Below, one piece after another: positions 1 to 10,197 of a stretch of DNA of 64,000 bases. The notes under the pieces were generated by a model. The model was not told where the DNA came from. It worked only from the letters and a program-made list of their open reading frames with translations, and searched no databases. The number at the start of each line of letters is the position of its first letter. The stretch's first letter is position 1. This DNA comes from Colius striatus. Taxonomy: Eukaryota > Chordata > Aves > Coliiformes > Coliidae. The translations under genes were made by a program, and so were the position numbers. The stretch spans positions 87,138,996 to 87,202,995 of the forward strand of contig NC_084790.1 in assembly GCF_028858725.1 (NCBI RefSeq). The letters run 5' to 3'.

Positions 1-437
1 TGATTCTCTGACTTCAAGTGTGTGAGCTCCTCCCCTGTTTCTTAATTAAATGATATGCCAGCATTGTCACTGTTTTTGCCATTAGCAGTGTTAGCAGGTG
101 AAATAGTAGTAACTAAAAAGCAAAGGACCACCTATCTGGGAAACAGATTTCCTTAGGAGAACGTGCTGCAGAGGTTAAGAACTGTAATTTCAAAGAGAAA
201 TGAGGAAAGGAGAAATTTGGGGAGAAGAGCAGCAGATGGTAGAGGTAGTTGTGGGATGAACAAATATTCTTCTTCACCTTGCTAAAATAAGAGCCTTATT
301 ATTTTACCTGGAACAGAGTTTCTCTTCCTGCAAGCATCCTACTTGAATCCCTGTGGAATCAGCTGTGGATTGGTGCAGATGTGAACACCCCACATCAGTT
401 GTGTGCCATATTATCCTTGAGTATCTTTTCCTCCTAG

Positions 438-590
438 AGTTGTTGGGGGAATTCTGTCCACTGGTGGAAAGGCTTGGGTTCGATGAAAATTTTGTGGATA
501 TCACAGCAATTGTGGAGAAGAGACTAAACCAGCTACAGCAAAGTGGATGCCCCAGGATCTGTGTGTCTGGCCACGTATACAATCACCAAG
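438..590 (+). CDS. POLI: POLI exon with catalytic DEN motif
   Basis: The acceptor is cctcctag at 437, the donor gtaagt at 591. The exon reads LLGEFCPLVERLGFDENFVD and on to GHVYNHQ, closely matching the human palm. The Asp-Glu pair supplies two of the three carboxylates that hold the catalytic metals. The exon enters with two bases of a split codon and leaves with one, and the exon at 1536 completes that phase. Open frame upstream of 438 is intron, so the ATG at 353 is not a start. Confidence 0.95.
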
Positions 591-3500
591 GTAAGTTAAA
601 ACACATTGGAAAATACAGCAAATGCTTGTGAAGTTCAGTACAAGGTGTCTGTCTGCTTTGAAGTGTTGGCTGGAGCTGAACATTTGGAAACTTGCCTTGC
701 TCTGTTGTCTGCTCAGCTTCTGCATGGAGAGTAGAAGCTACCACAGATGTTGAGCAGTGTTCTAGTTAGGCCACCCAAAACCCCAAACCTCTGTGGTAGC
801 TCAGCACAGATTGGCAGTGTCCTCTTTTTTTCCCTTTAGTTTTGCTGTGGTAAGATTTTGCTTCAGCTTGAACCTTGTTGACGACTGGCAAAACTGAATC
901 AGTTTTCTAATGAATGAAAACCAAAAAGAAGAGTAACTTTTTGCCACAGCCACAGGCTTACTGAGACTGAAGCAGCCAACTGAGCTGTGCATGAATGTAG
1001 TGGCTGTGCCTGGTTCTCACTTCATGCACGAGGAAGGGAAGCAGTTGGCGCTTTTTTTTTCCCCCTGGACTTTGAGCTATTGTAAGGCCTTCAAATCAAA
1101 CACAATTTGAAGAGGAGGGAAATGCCTGAATAGTGTGTTTCCTCGTTTGGCATTTGCATGTGAGGAATAAAGGCTGAGCTGCAAGGTAGCCCTCTAAGTG
1201 AAAGATTAGTAAATCTCTACTCTGGTTACATAGGCACAAGAATCTGTGATACTTAACACTTTTTACTGATATCTTTTAATATATTTTATATGTAAAATAC
1301 TCCATTATGCTGCCTGGACAGCATACCCCTGGTTTGGGACAGCAGCTACCCCCCTTTTAACAGTGTTTGTGAGAGACAGGAGCGTGGTTAAACGTGGCTA
1401 CAGAAGCCACAGCTGGACTCATGAGGCCATACCTTGTACTGCTCTAGTGCAGTGTCAAAAATACCTAAACCTAGGGAATTAGCTAACTTAGGTGACTTGT
1501 TTACATACTGAGCACTGGTTGTTTTTGCTTTGCAGCCATCAATCTGCAGGACACAAGGCACGTAAGGCTAGTCATTGGGTCTCAGATTGCAGAGGAGTTC
1601 AGGGAAGCCATATATGAGAGACTGGGCCTCACGGGCTGTGCAGGAGTGGCCTCCAACAAACTGCTGTCTAAACTGGTATCTGGGACCTTTAAACCGAATC
1701 AGCAAACAGTGCTTCTGCCTGAAAGCTGTCAGGAGCTTCTGCGCAGCCTTGATCACATCCAGAAAGTGCCTGGTAAGTGTGTGCTGCTCTCAGCAACAAT
1801 GAGGAGCGTGTTGCCAACTTGTGAGAGAGTGAGAAAATACACTGAAAAGCTAAGAGCTGAAACAACTTAAAAATCTATTCCTGCAAGCAGGCAGCAGGGT
1901 GTGCAGGTGTGTGTTTCTTTTTTGTCCATAAGCTGTTTGAGTTTTGCTTAGCAGAAGGAACAAAAGGACTTTGGTTTTCTCAGTTTTAGGTTGTGACACA
2001 AGTGTCTCGCAGCCACTCACAAGGTACTTTCAAAAATACTGAAATCTCAGTCTGTTGTTATTGAAGCCCACATTTTATTGTGGCTGATAGTAGGCTTTAA
2101 ATACAAAGTCTTTAATATTTGCTGATTGGAAACCAGTTATTAAAGCCTGATGAAGCCCTCTGAGGAAGCCCTTTTCTCAGTTGCTCTACACTGACACTCT
2201 GCTGCTGGCCAGGAAGCATTGATGCAGGCTACAGGCATGGGCAGCCCTTTCATAGAATCACAGAATGGTGGGGTTGGAAGGGACCTTTAGAGATCATCCA
2301 GTCCAACTCCCCTGCAGAAGCAGCTGGCACCTAGATCAGGTCACACAGGAACATGTCCAGGTGGGCTTGAAGCCCTCCAAGGAAGGAGCCTCCACACCCT
2401 CCCTGGGCAGCCTGGGCCAGGGCTCCCTCACTCAAACACTCAAACAGTTTGTCCTGATGTTTCAATGGAACTGTTTGTGTTCCAGCTTCACCCCTTGCCC
2501 TGTCACTGGACACAATAGAAAAAAGTGCTGCTCCAACCTCCTGACACCCACCAGTGAGATATTTTAATGAGGTGTCCCCCCCGCCCCGGTCTCCTCCAGA
2601 CTAAACAGCCCCAGGTCCTGCAGCCTTTCCTCCCAGCAAGGCCTTTCTGATGGCAGATTCTAGGACTCAAATGGAAACTCACCAAAAAACGGTGTTCAAG
2701 GGCCTGCACTGTAGTAGCAGAAATACTTGTCAATATTATTTGTGTAGGCTTGAGGTTTGTTTTTTCTTTCACCTTTCCCTGTGTTTTTCATACACATTTT
2801 ATTTAGGCATTGGCTACAAAACCAGCAAACGTCTTGAAGCGCTGGGGGTTAGGAACGTGTGTGATCTCCAGGCGTTTCCCTCTGCTGTGTTAGAGAAGGA
2901 ACTGAGCACTTCTGTTGCTCAGCGTATCCAAAAACTCAGCTACGGAGAAGACGACTCCCCTGTGACTCCGTCTGGCCCACCTCAGGTACAGGTAGAATTC
3001 TAAAGTACTTTATGAGGAGCAAAAGAAATTGCTTTTAGTTTTATACAGCTTGGCTGGGACAACCAGAGTGATGCATTTTTGAAAGCATTCTCTAGTACAA
3101 TTCCAGTTAATGTGTCAGTCTCCCTAAACTCAGCTGAGCTCTGAGCATCAAAGATATCTTGGTGCTAATTAATTATTATAGGTGTTTTTCCTCTTCAGCA
3201 TTTTGAAGGTAATACAAAATTGAAAGGACTAATGTGTTGGCTTGTTTTAGTCCTTTAGTGATGAAGACTCCTTTAAAAAATGTTCATCAGAAGGGGAAGT
3301 GAAAGAGAAAATTGAAGAACTGCTTCCTAACTTATTGGACAGGTGACTGTTTCCAGTAGCTCTTTTTGATGACTGAAATTGTGACCTGAAGGGACTTAGG
3401 TTTGTCTTGTAATCTACATTTCTTCTCTCACCAAAATACATTTATAGAGACAGGATATGCCTCCCTATTTCTCCTTTGGTCTATTTTTTCCCCAGTTCAA

Positions 3501-6500
3501 GGATTGTCCTGCTGCTTTGCTCCACTTCTCTCTTGCCCCCAGGCTGGCTCTGAGCCCTTCTGTTCCTCTGCAGCTCCTCTTTGCATTTGCTGATCACACT
3601 GTTGTTTGGTTGCGAATCACAGCATTTAGTGCATCCTCATTAACATAGAATCAGAGCATGGTGGGGTTGGAAGGGACCTTCAGAGATCATCCAGCACAAC
3701 CCCCCTGCAGAAGCAGGTCCCACCTAGATCAGGTCACACAGGAACGTGTCCAGGTGGGTCTTGAAGCCCTCCAAGGAAGGAGCCTCCACACCCTCCCTGG
3801 GCAGCCTGGGCCAGGGCTCCCTCACTCAAACACTCAAACAGTTTGTCCTTATGTTTAAGTGGAACTGTTTGTGTTCCAGCTTCATCCCATCACCCCTTGT
3901 CCTGTCACTGGATACAACAGAACAAAAGTTCTTCCCCAACGTCCTGACACCCACCAGTGAGATATTTGTCAATATCAATGAGCTCCCTGAGTGAAGGGTC
4001 TCTTTCGAAGAGCATCTTTCTCTACGTTCAGACCATTGCTGATCACTGTTTATGTATCTGCTGTTCCACAGGTTATTTTTCTGTCACTCTGGAAGAAGAG
4101 TTTCATTTCTTCCTCCATCCTTTGCCCTGGATCCAGAAAGTAGCCAAGCCCAAGATCCTTGACAAACACACCTGCAATGCAGGAGGACACACACTGCCAT
4201 CACTTTCCTGCTCTCCCTTTCTACATCATGATTATCTTAGTTTAATATAATGAGGATATATTCTAGCAGCACTGAACTGCTTCCTGTTCTGCCATGGTTC
4301 AACTGCTGGTTTCTCAAACCCTATTCGTGTCAGCCCTGAAAAGTCTGTTGTCCCTCATTAGTTCTTCACTATCTTTTCCTCTAAACATTTCCATACCCTC
4401 TGCATGTGTCTCCAAGCCTTTAAATGCTCTGTAAGTCTGAAAGGTTTTATTTCCTCACATCTAACCAAGTCTCAGAACAGATAGATCCATTTCAGTTATG
4501 GTAACATTGTGGGCAAGCAGTCTTTAATCTGCATCTCAGGCATGCCCCAGGCCAAGCTGGGGGTGACCTGCTGGACGGCAGCTCTGCAGAGACAGACCTG
4601 GCAGTGCTGGCTGATAATAAACTGCCCATGAGCCAGCAACGTGCCCTCGTGGGCAAGAAGCCAGTGGCAGCCTGGGGGCATCAAGAAGAGTGTGGGCAGC
4701 AGGGCCAGGGAGGTTCTGCTCCCCCTCTGCTCTGCCACATGTGCTGAGGCCTCACCTGGAGTCCTGTGCCCAGTTGTGGGCTCCCCAGCTGCAGAGGGAC
4801 AGGGAACTGCTGCAGAGAGGCCAGTGCAGGGCCAGCAAGATGCTCAGGGCACTGGAGCATCTTCCTTGTGAGGAAAGGCTGCAGGACCTGGGGCTGTTTA
4901 GTCTGGAGAAGAGGAGACTGAGGGGGGAGCTCAGTAATATTGACAAATATCTCTCCGGTGGGTGTCAGGAGGTTGGAGCAGCACTTTCTTCTGTTGTATC
5001 CAGTGACAGGACAAGGGGTGATGGGATGAAGCTGGAACACAAACAGTTCCATTGAAACATAAGGACAAACTGTTTTGAGTGTTTGAGTGAGGGAGCCCTG
5101 GCCCAGGCTGCCCAGGGAGGGTGTGGAGGCTCCTTCCTTGGAGGGCTTCAAGACCCGCCTGGACACGTTCCTGTGTGACCTGATCTAGGTGGGAGCTGCT
5201 TCTGCAGGGGGTTGGACTGGATGAGCTCTAAAGGTCCCTTCCAACCCCACCATGCTGTGATTCTGTGATTGCTCAGTAATTATGAAACCTGAAGGAAGCT
5301 GTTTGTCCCATCTTATTCACAGCATTTAAAATTGAGAAAGAGTTTCTGTAGGGAAAACACACAGTTTTTGAGGGGGAAAGAAACAACTACATACTTTTGT
5401 TTCTCAATCTTCTTCCAAAAGCCAGCTAACCTTTTGCTGCTGAAGTGGGAACGTTTCCTCAAAATGCAAAAAGATCTAAAAGCTCTTACACAGGGTGTAG
5501 CTGTAAAGAATACACTACTTTTAATATATGAAGTATGGAAACATGGCAGTATTGCAGACTGAGGTTTCACATTCACTTCAGTTGAAGACGCTTGGTGACA
5601 GCAGTCACAGTATACTGAACTTCTAACTTATGGGTAGTTAAGGGGAACAGCTTGGACTCAAAGTCTGCTGTATAATCACTGGAGTAAAGCCAGAAGCTGG
5701 GAGAGCTCTGTAGTCATGGAATCATAGAATCATTTCAGCTGGCAGAGACCTTTAAGCTCATTGAGTCCAGCATTTGTCCCAGCCCTATCAACCACCAGCC
5801 CATTGCCCTCAGGGCAGCATCCAATGCTGTGACAATTTCTGTAGAGCCTCTGAAATATCTCAGAATGGTAGGGGTTGGGAGGGACCTCCAGCACAAGCCT
5901 CAAACAGCCACTCGCAGTCATGACTGCTTTGTGCTCCACAGAATAGAGAGAGATGGGAGACAGCCACACACCGTGAGGCTGACCATCCGCCAGTTCTCCT
6001 GCACCAACAAATGGTTCAGTCGGGAGAGCCGTCAGTGTCCTGTTCCACCTCATCTCCTTCACAAGTTTGGGAAAGGTAAACCCAGAAGGTTTTGATACTT
6101 CTGAAAGTATCATCTTTGTGCTGCTACCACCTAACTAACCTCCCTGTAAAATTCTGTTACTTAGTGTCACGATAATGTTCCCTACGCTTAGTCCTTCCAA
6201 TACTTTTCTGTTACTGCTAATGGATGTGTCCTGATGCAGCACGCTAAAATCATGGAGAACTTCAGTGTGGGAAAAACTTGTATGCTGCTGCTACCTTGTA
6301 ACCCAGCCTGGGTGTATTGCTGGCTGAAAATTCTGTGGTGGGGTGGGAAAGGGTAACTGAGGGCTGCTTCCTAGATTAATCTGCTTTTCTCTGTTAGGGA
6401 TTTGAATTATGGTCTCAGTTTCATTATGTAATAAACCATATTTTTTATATATCTCTGAAAATTAATAACATAAAGGCACTCATCCTACTCAGACTTGAGC

Positions 6501-9046
6501 TTTCTAACCAGCAATTGCAATTCATCTGACACTTCAGATGGGAGTGAGCAAATAAATCAGAATCACTGCTGTATCAGCACATGGAATCACCCCTCCCCGA
6601 CTTCAGTTCCCAATTGACTTCTCAGAGTCCTAGGGAAGCTATTGAAAGCCTCTGTAGATTCTCACTTGACAACTGCTCCTGGACTTCTCTGTCAGAGCAG
6701 ACTAACAGTTACTGTCAGCTTATTGTCATACAGACTCCAGTGAACCATGTTATTACCCGTGCTGGGGTAATGTTCTGCACCTTCATGGCTCAGTAAAGGC
6801 CTTTCTGGTACAACTGCATAATTTTTAAAGCCTTGGCTTGGACTCTGCAACCCTTTTCTAAGTCCATGCTATAAAGTAATCTTCCCTCAAGCATTTCTAC
6901 TGGAGAGGAAGAACAAGCCTGTTATTCAGTTCAGGCCATACCAGACAGGGCAGAACGAACACCTTAACAACCCTGTTGACAGACTATTTTGGAAGCCTTT
7001 AACAGTACTTCCCTTTGGACTTTGCATGAGATTGATTTAAATGGCACTTCTGATGACACACATTCCTCTTTTTCCCACCTTTTTTCTTTTAGGCAGGAGC
7101 AACATCATATCACCATTGGTTGATCTACTAATGAAACTCTTTCGAAAGATGATAGATGTAGCTCAACCATTTCATCTCACCCTTCTGAGTGTCTGCTTCT
7201 CCAACCTCAAAGATCTTCCTAGCAGCAAGAAAGGATCAATTGGTTTCTATCTAAAGCAGATGTCACCACCATCAGGCTCTGGTAAACGTGTCCGGGTAAG
7301 CTGGAAGATACTGAAAACAATCAGCAGATAAGAAAGGTCTGAGATTCTGTCTTTATTATCTGTATTTAAACTTTAAATGAACGTTTATTTGGAGTCTTCT
7401 AAGGAGGTGTTACTTGTGTGCTTTCTTTCAGTAGATGGTATTAAACCTCTTTTAAAGAGTCTTACCTTGAATGGGACAGCCAGCTAGGTTATCAAGCCTT
7501 AACTGAAGAGAACAGAACTGCTGTTCCTTGCAGTACAATCTGCTCTTTATTTAGTGCTAGTGCAAAAACAGGCCACTTACTCAGATACTGTCACTCTGAT
7601 GCACTTTTTACCTTACACTAAAATCTTACAAGTTGCTTCTCATTTACCTTGTTGCTTTTATTAAGATACTTTCAGAGAGTTTGTTTACCTTTCTATGCAT
7701 ATGCAAGTCTCCCTGTTCAGACTAGAAACTAAACAAACACCAAATTCTGTACTGGCCACCAGCATCTGGTCTGGTGAGCTTCTAACTCCTGCTCAGAACT
7801 GGAACAAACCTCCTCCCTCCCAGCTGCATCTGCTAGACCCTGAAGGAGCTGCCTGTGGAAACGCTGCAAAGTGTTTCCACAAAATGCTTGCAGTACCCAA
7901 CATGGAACCTTAGTAACTTCAACATCATGTAGTGGAATGAATTTAGCGTTTCTCTCTTGACATATCAATTTTGTACCTTGGTAACCTTGAGGCTTAGGAA
8001 AATGATGTGTGGGTAACATCATACCCAGAGAGTTGGAAAGCAATCAAATGCACTGTTAAAAATAAGATTTGAAAAGTCACTAATGATTGATCATAAGAAT
8101 AAAACAAACCCTACTGTCTGTTAAGGTATAATTAGAAAGACTTGCTCTTTGTGAAACAGTGCTTGGTCACTAGCAGATTGCACAGAACATACTTAGGCGT
8201 CTGTGTACCTGTTTGCTACAGGAAGTGGAAGATGTCTCACAAGGTGAGGGAAGTGCTTCGAGGAACAAGAGCTTCAAGGGAACTGGAACTACAAAAACAA
8301 GGAAGCTTTCAGAGGAAAAGGAAAGTGATACTAAACCAGCAGGAATTCCTGACTTGCCATTTCCTTTGTGTCCCGGTGGCACAGACCAGGAAGTCTTCAG
8401 GGAGCTTCCAGAAGATATTCAAAAAGAAATTGTTTTGGAACAAACAGAAGCAATCCCAAGGGAGGATGTTTCGGGTATGCCATCTGTGTGCTTTGCAGAA
8501 GAGGTACACAGCACTGCCCCAGGTTCTAGGGGACTGAACAGGGATATGCAGTCTGCAGCATGCAGCACACACCTCACATCGGCTCCTGAAGAGGCAGCTG
8601 TTCTGCCACACAGCTCCAGGGCCAGTTGTTCCTCCACGTGTCCCAGCAGTGCAGTGGCCAGCAGCAGCACAGAGGAACAACCTGTTGACTCTCTCAGCTT
8701 CCCAGCGAGAGACCTGTCATCTCTGGAAGCTGGAGCCAGCCAAACCATCATGCATGGCCCTGTCTTGGATAAACATAAGCAAGCCTCTGAAACAACCTTG
8801 GAGGAGAAAACTTCCAGTAGGGAAACAGTAGTTATGTTCCCTCCCAATGTCGACCCAAAGACTTTTTATGAACTACCTCCTGATGTGCAAAAAGAGCTAC
8901 TAGCTGAATGGAAGAGTGAGGAACCTGCATCCAAAAGGTCTATGGAGAAGCCCTCAGAAAAGCACAGAACAAGTAAAGGACGAAGGAATGCTGCGCCGTG
9001 TTTATCACAGTCTAACAGTTTGCTAAGATACTTTAAACCACAGTGA
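438..9046 (+). CDS. POLI: DNA polymerase iota, 5'-truncated by window edge
   Basis: Y-family translesion polymerase that inserts nucleotides opposite damaged bases in the nucleus. Coding exons, each with AG/GT borders and matching phase: 438-590, 1536-1772, 2807-2985, 3251-3342, 5942-6075, 7093-7295 and 8222-9046, giving 606 residues. The first exon here carries the catalytic F-D-E-N-F-V-D motif (Asp126/Glu127 in human numbering). The next exons hold the thumb (IGYKTSKRLEALG helix-hairpin-helix) and the little finger (RESRQCPVPPHLL). The last exon has two ubiquitin-binding motifs with the Leu-Pro core. The N-terminal exons, with the first catalytic aspartate, lie left of base 1. Adding about 110 missing residues gives a length close to the human protein. 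Introns carry CR1 fragments in both orientations. STARD6 converges from the right. Confidence 0.97.
2251..2645 (-). mobile_element. CR1 LINE 3' fragment
   Basis: Starts with the reversed CR1 tail CATAGAATCACAGAATGG and runs through the conserved 3' end. It lies in the POLI intron before the exon at 2807. Confidence 0.92.
3643..4000 (-). mobile_element. CR1 LINE 3' fragment
   Basis: Same subfamily as the copy at 2251, in the POLI intron after the exon ending 3342. Confidence 0.92.
4535..5272 (+). mobile_element. CR1 LINE 3' fragment
   Basis: About 740 bases ending in CATGCTGTGATTCTGTGATT. It is opposite in orientation to the two preceding copies and lies in the same POLI intron as the 3643 copy. 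Confidence 0.92.
5716..5905 (-). mobile_element. Two short CR1 tails next to a POLI acceptor
   Basis: An older CR1 tail (about 5716-5835) is followed by a second short one (about 5860-5900). The right end is within about 40 bases of the POLI acceptor at 5941. Confidence 0.75.
7093..7295 (+). CDS. POLI: POLI little-finger exon with internal PIP-like motif
   Basis: The exon runs from ttttag to gtaagc and encodes SPLVDLLMKLFRKM and on to FHLTLLSVCFSNLKDL. It then has KKGSIGFYL, which aligns with the human internal PCNA-interacting segment KKGLIDYYL. The hydrophobic and aromatic positions are kept while the Leu before Ile is Ser. The exon closes the little-finger domain before the regulatory tail. 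Confidence 0.93.
8222..9046 (+). CDS. POLI: POLI terminal exon: two ubiquitin-binding motifs and PIP-like tail
   Basis: The acceptor ends at 8221 and the stop TGA is 9044-9046. UBM1 (around 8386-8434) reads QEVFRELPEDIQKEI and UBM2 (around 8852-8911) reads DPKTFYELPPDVQKELL. Both keep the Leu-Pro pair that contacts ubiquitin, so recruitment to ubiquitinated PCNA should work. The linker between them is serine-rich and poorly conserved. After UBM2 the chain runs about 40 residues further, with basic stretches, and ends SLLRYFKPQ, which resembles a PCNA-interacting peptide. The human protein, as I remember it, ends soon after UBM2 without such a tail. Confidence 0.95.
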   Translation, partial: EVEDVSQGEGSASRNKSFKGTGTTKTRKLSEEKESDTKPAGIPDLPFPLCPGGTDQEVFRELPEDIQKEIVLEQTEAIPREDVSGMPSVCFAEEVHSTAPGSRGLNRDMQSAACSTHLTSAPEEAAVLPHSSRASCSSTCPSSAVASSSTEEQPVDSLSFPARDLSSLEAGASQTIMHGPVLDKHKQASETTLEEKTSSRETVVMFPPNVDPKTFYELPPDVQKELLAEWKSEEPASKRSMEKPSEKHRTSKGRRNAAPCLSQSNSLLRYFKPQ

Positions 9047-9132
9047 ATCATTTTTCATAACAGTGGCACTGTAAGAATCAGCACTTGAAGGCACTTTAGT
9101 TAAGTTTTACTATACATTGTAAAGATGTGAAC

Positions 9133-9138
9133 ATTAAA
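9133..9138 (+). terminator. POLI: Probable POLI polyadenylation signal
   Basis: ATTAAA lies about 90 bases after the POLI stop codon, in AT-rich sequence with no better AATAAA nearby. Cleavage would fall near 9150-9160. Confidence 0.45.
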
Positions 9139-9159
9139 CATTTACTTTGACAACTGTTG

Positions 9160-9640
9160 ACATAAAACCTGCCAGTGACTGTTTAAGTAGCAATTAGTCC
9201 GTCTTATTTGCCTTTCTAATCAATTGACATTTATGGGATGAATCTTTAGTTGACCTAAAAATATAACAACATGCAAACATATTTTAGTATTCACTATTAA
9301 TACCTCAGTACACTGACTGGGGGAAGGACTTTTTACCTCAATTCCCACAGAGCTACACTACCTATGTAGTAAATAGTCTCTAACAGCTTGAGAGGGGATT
9401 GAGCAGAGAAGTGAAAGCAGTTTTCACACTGTTCTTTAATTTGCACCACTGTCTTTGTGAATTGTAACGGAAATGGCTATCCACGTGGCTCTCACTATTT
9501 CCTGCAGTTAACTCAGAACTAGATCTACCAGAAATAATAGGAGGTGGTGGGAAACATTACTTCCAAATAACTGACAGCACCAGCATGTTCCTGGAAATGA
9601 GTCAGCGTATAAAAATGGTTTGGTGATCGGAAAACGACAA
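9160..9640. other. Short intergenic gap between convergent POLI and STARD6
   Basis: AT-rich unique sequence between the two predicted 3' ends. I see no exon, repeat or structured RNA here. Confidence 0.5.
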
Positions 9641-9663
9641 ACAACTGTGTGTAAAGAGCAGCC

Positions 9664-9669
9664 TTTAAT
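9664..9669 (-). terminator. STARD6: Probable STARD6 polyadenylation signal
   Basis: TTTAAT on the plus strand reads ATTAAA on the minus strand, about 530 bases beyond the STARD6 stop. The intervening 3' UTR contains a short TG/TA microsatellite. Confidence 0.45.
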
Positions 9670-9918
9670 GAAATAACACATACAAATGCATCAGGATTTT
9701 CTTCAAAGGCTTAATTCCAAAACAAGGAAATGGTTGCTCATTACACTTGCAGACTTAATACAACAGGTTTAAAGTCTCCATTACATGTGATGCTGGCTGG
9801 TAACTCTTGTTGGCAAGAGTACACAATTGAGGTAAGAACGTATCAAAATGTAAAGCTACAGCAAAATATTTCACCACTGTCTTTTAACATTGCTGTCATT
9901 TGTATCACCAGATTATTA

Positions 9919-9938
9919 TGTGTGTGTGTGTATATATA
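9919..9938. repeat. TG/TA dinucleotide microsatellite
   Basis: An alternating (TG)n run followed by (TA)n, about 20 bases, inside the presumed STARD6 3' UTR. Confidence 0.8.
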
Positions 9939-10197
9939 TTCTCTGCAGTTAAAGTGCAAAAATACTACAAAACATGACCCAGTTACATGGAAACTGACAC
10001 CCTGTACTTGGGTGGCACTTCAGTATTCATTCTTGCATCGTCCCAGGAACACAGAAGACAAGCATTCATCATTTTAACACTTAAGCTTTATATATTTCCA
10101 CATAAACCACAATCAAAATTTATCATCTACTGTAAAAACTGATGTAAGTAGAAGGTGCATGTGACTTAAATGGTTATTATTTTCCACTTGCCTTTAA

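Noticed and set aside
4681-5166. Repeated open frames with the [22 protein letters not shown] sequence across the window
   Set aside because: They recur at many CR1 3' ends on either strand and are non-coding LINE sequence, not a gene family.
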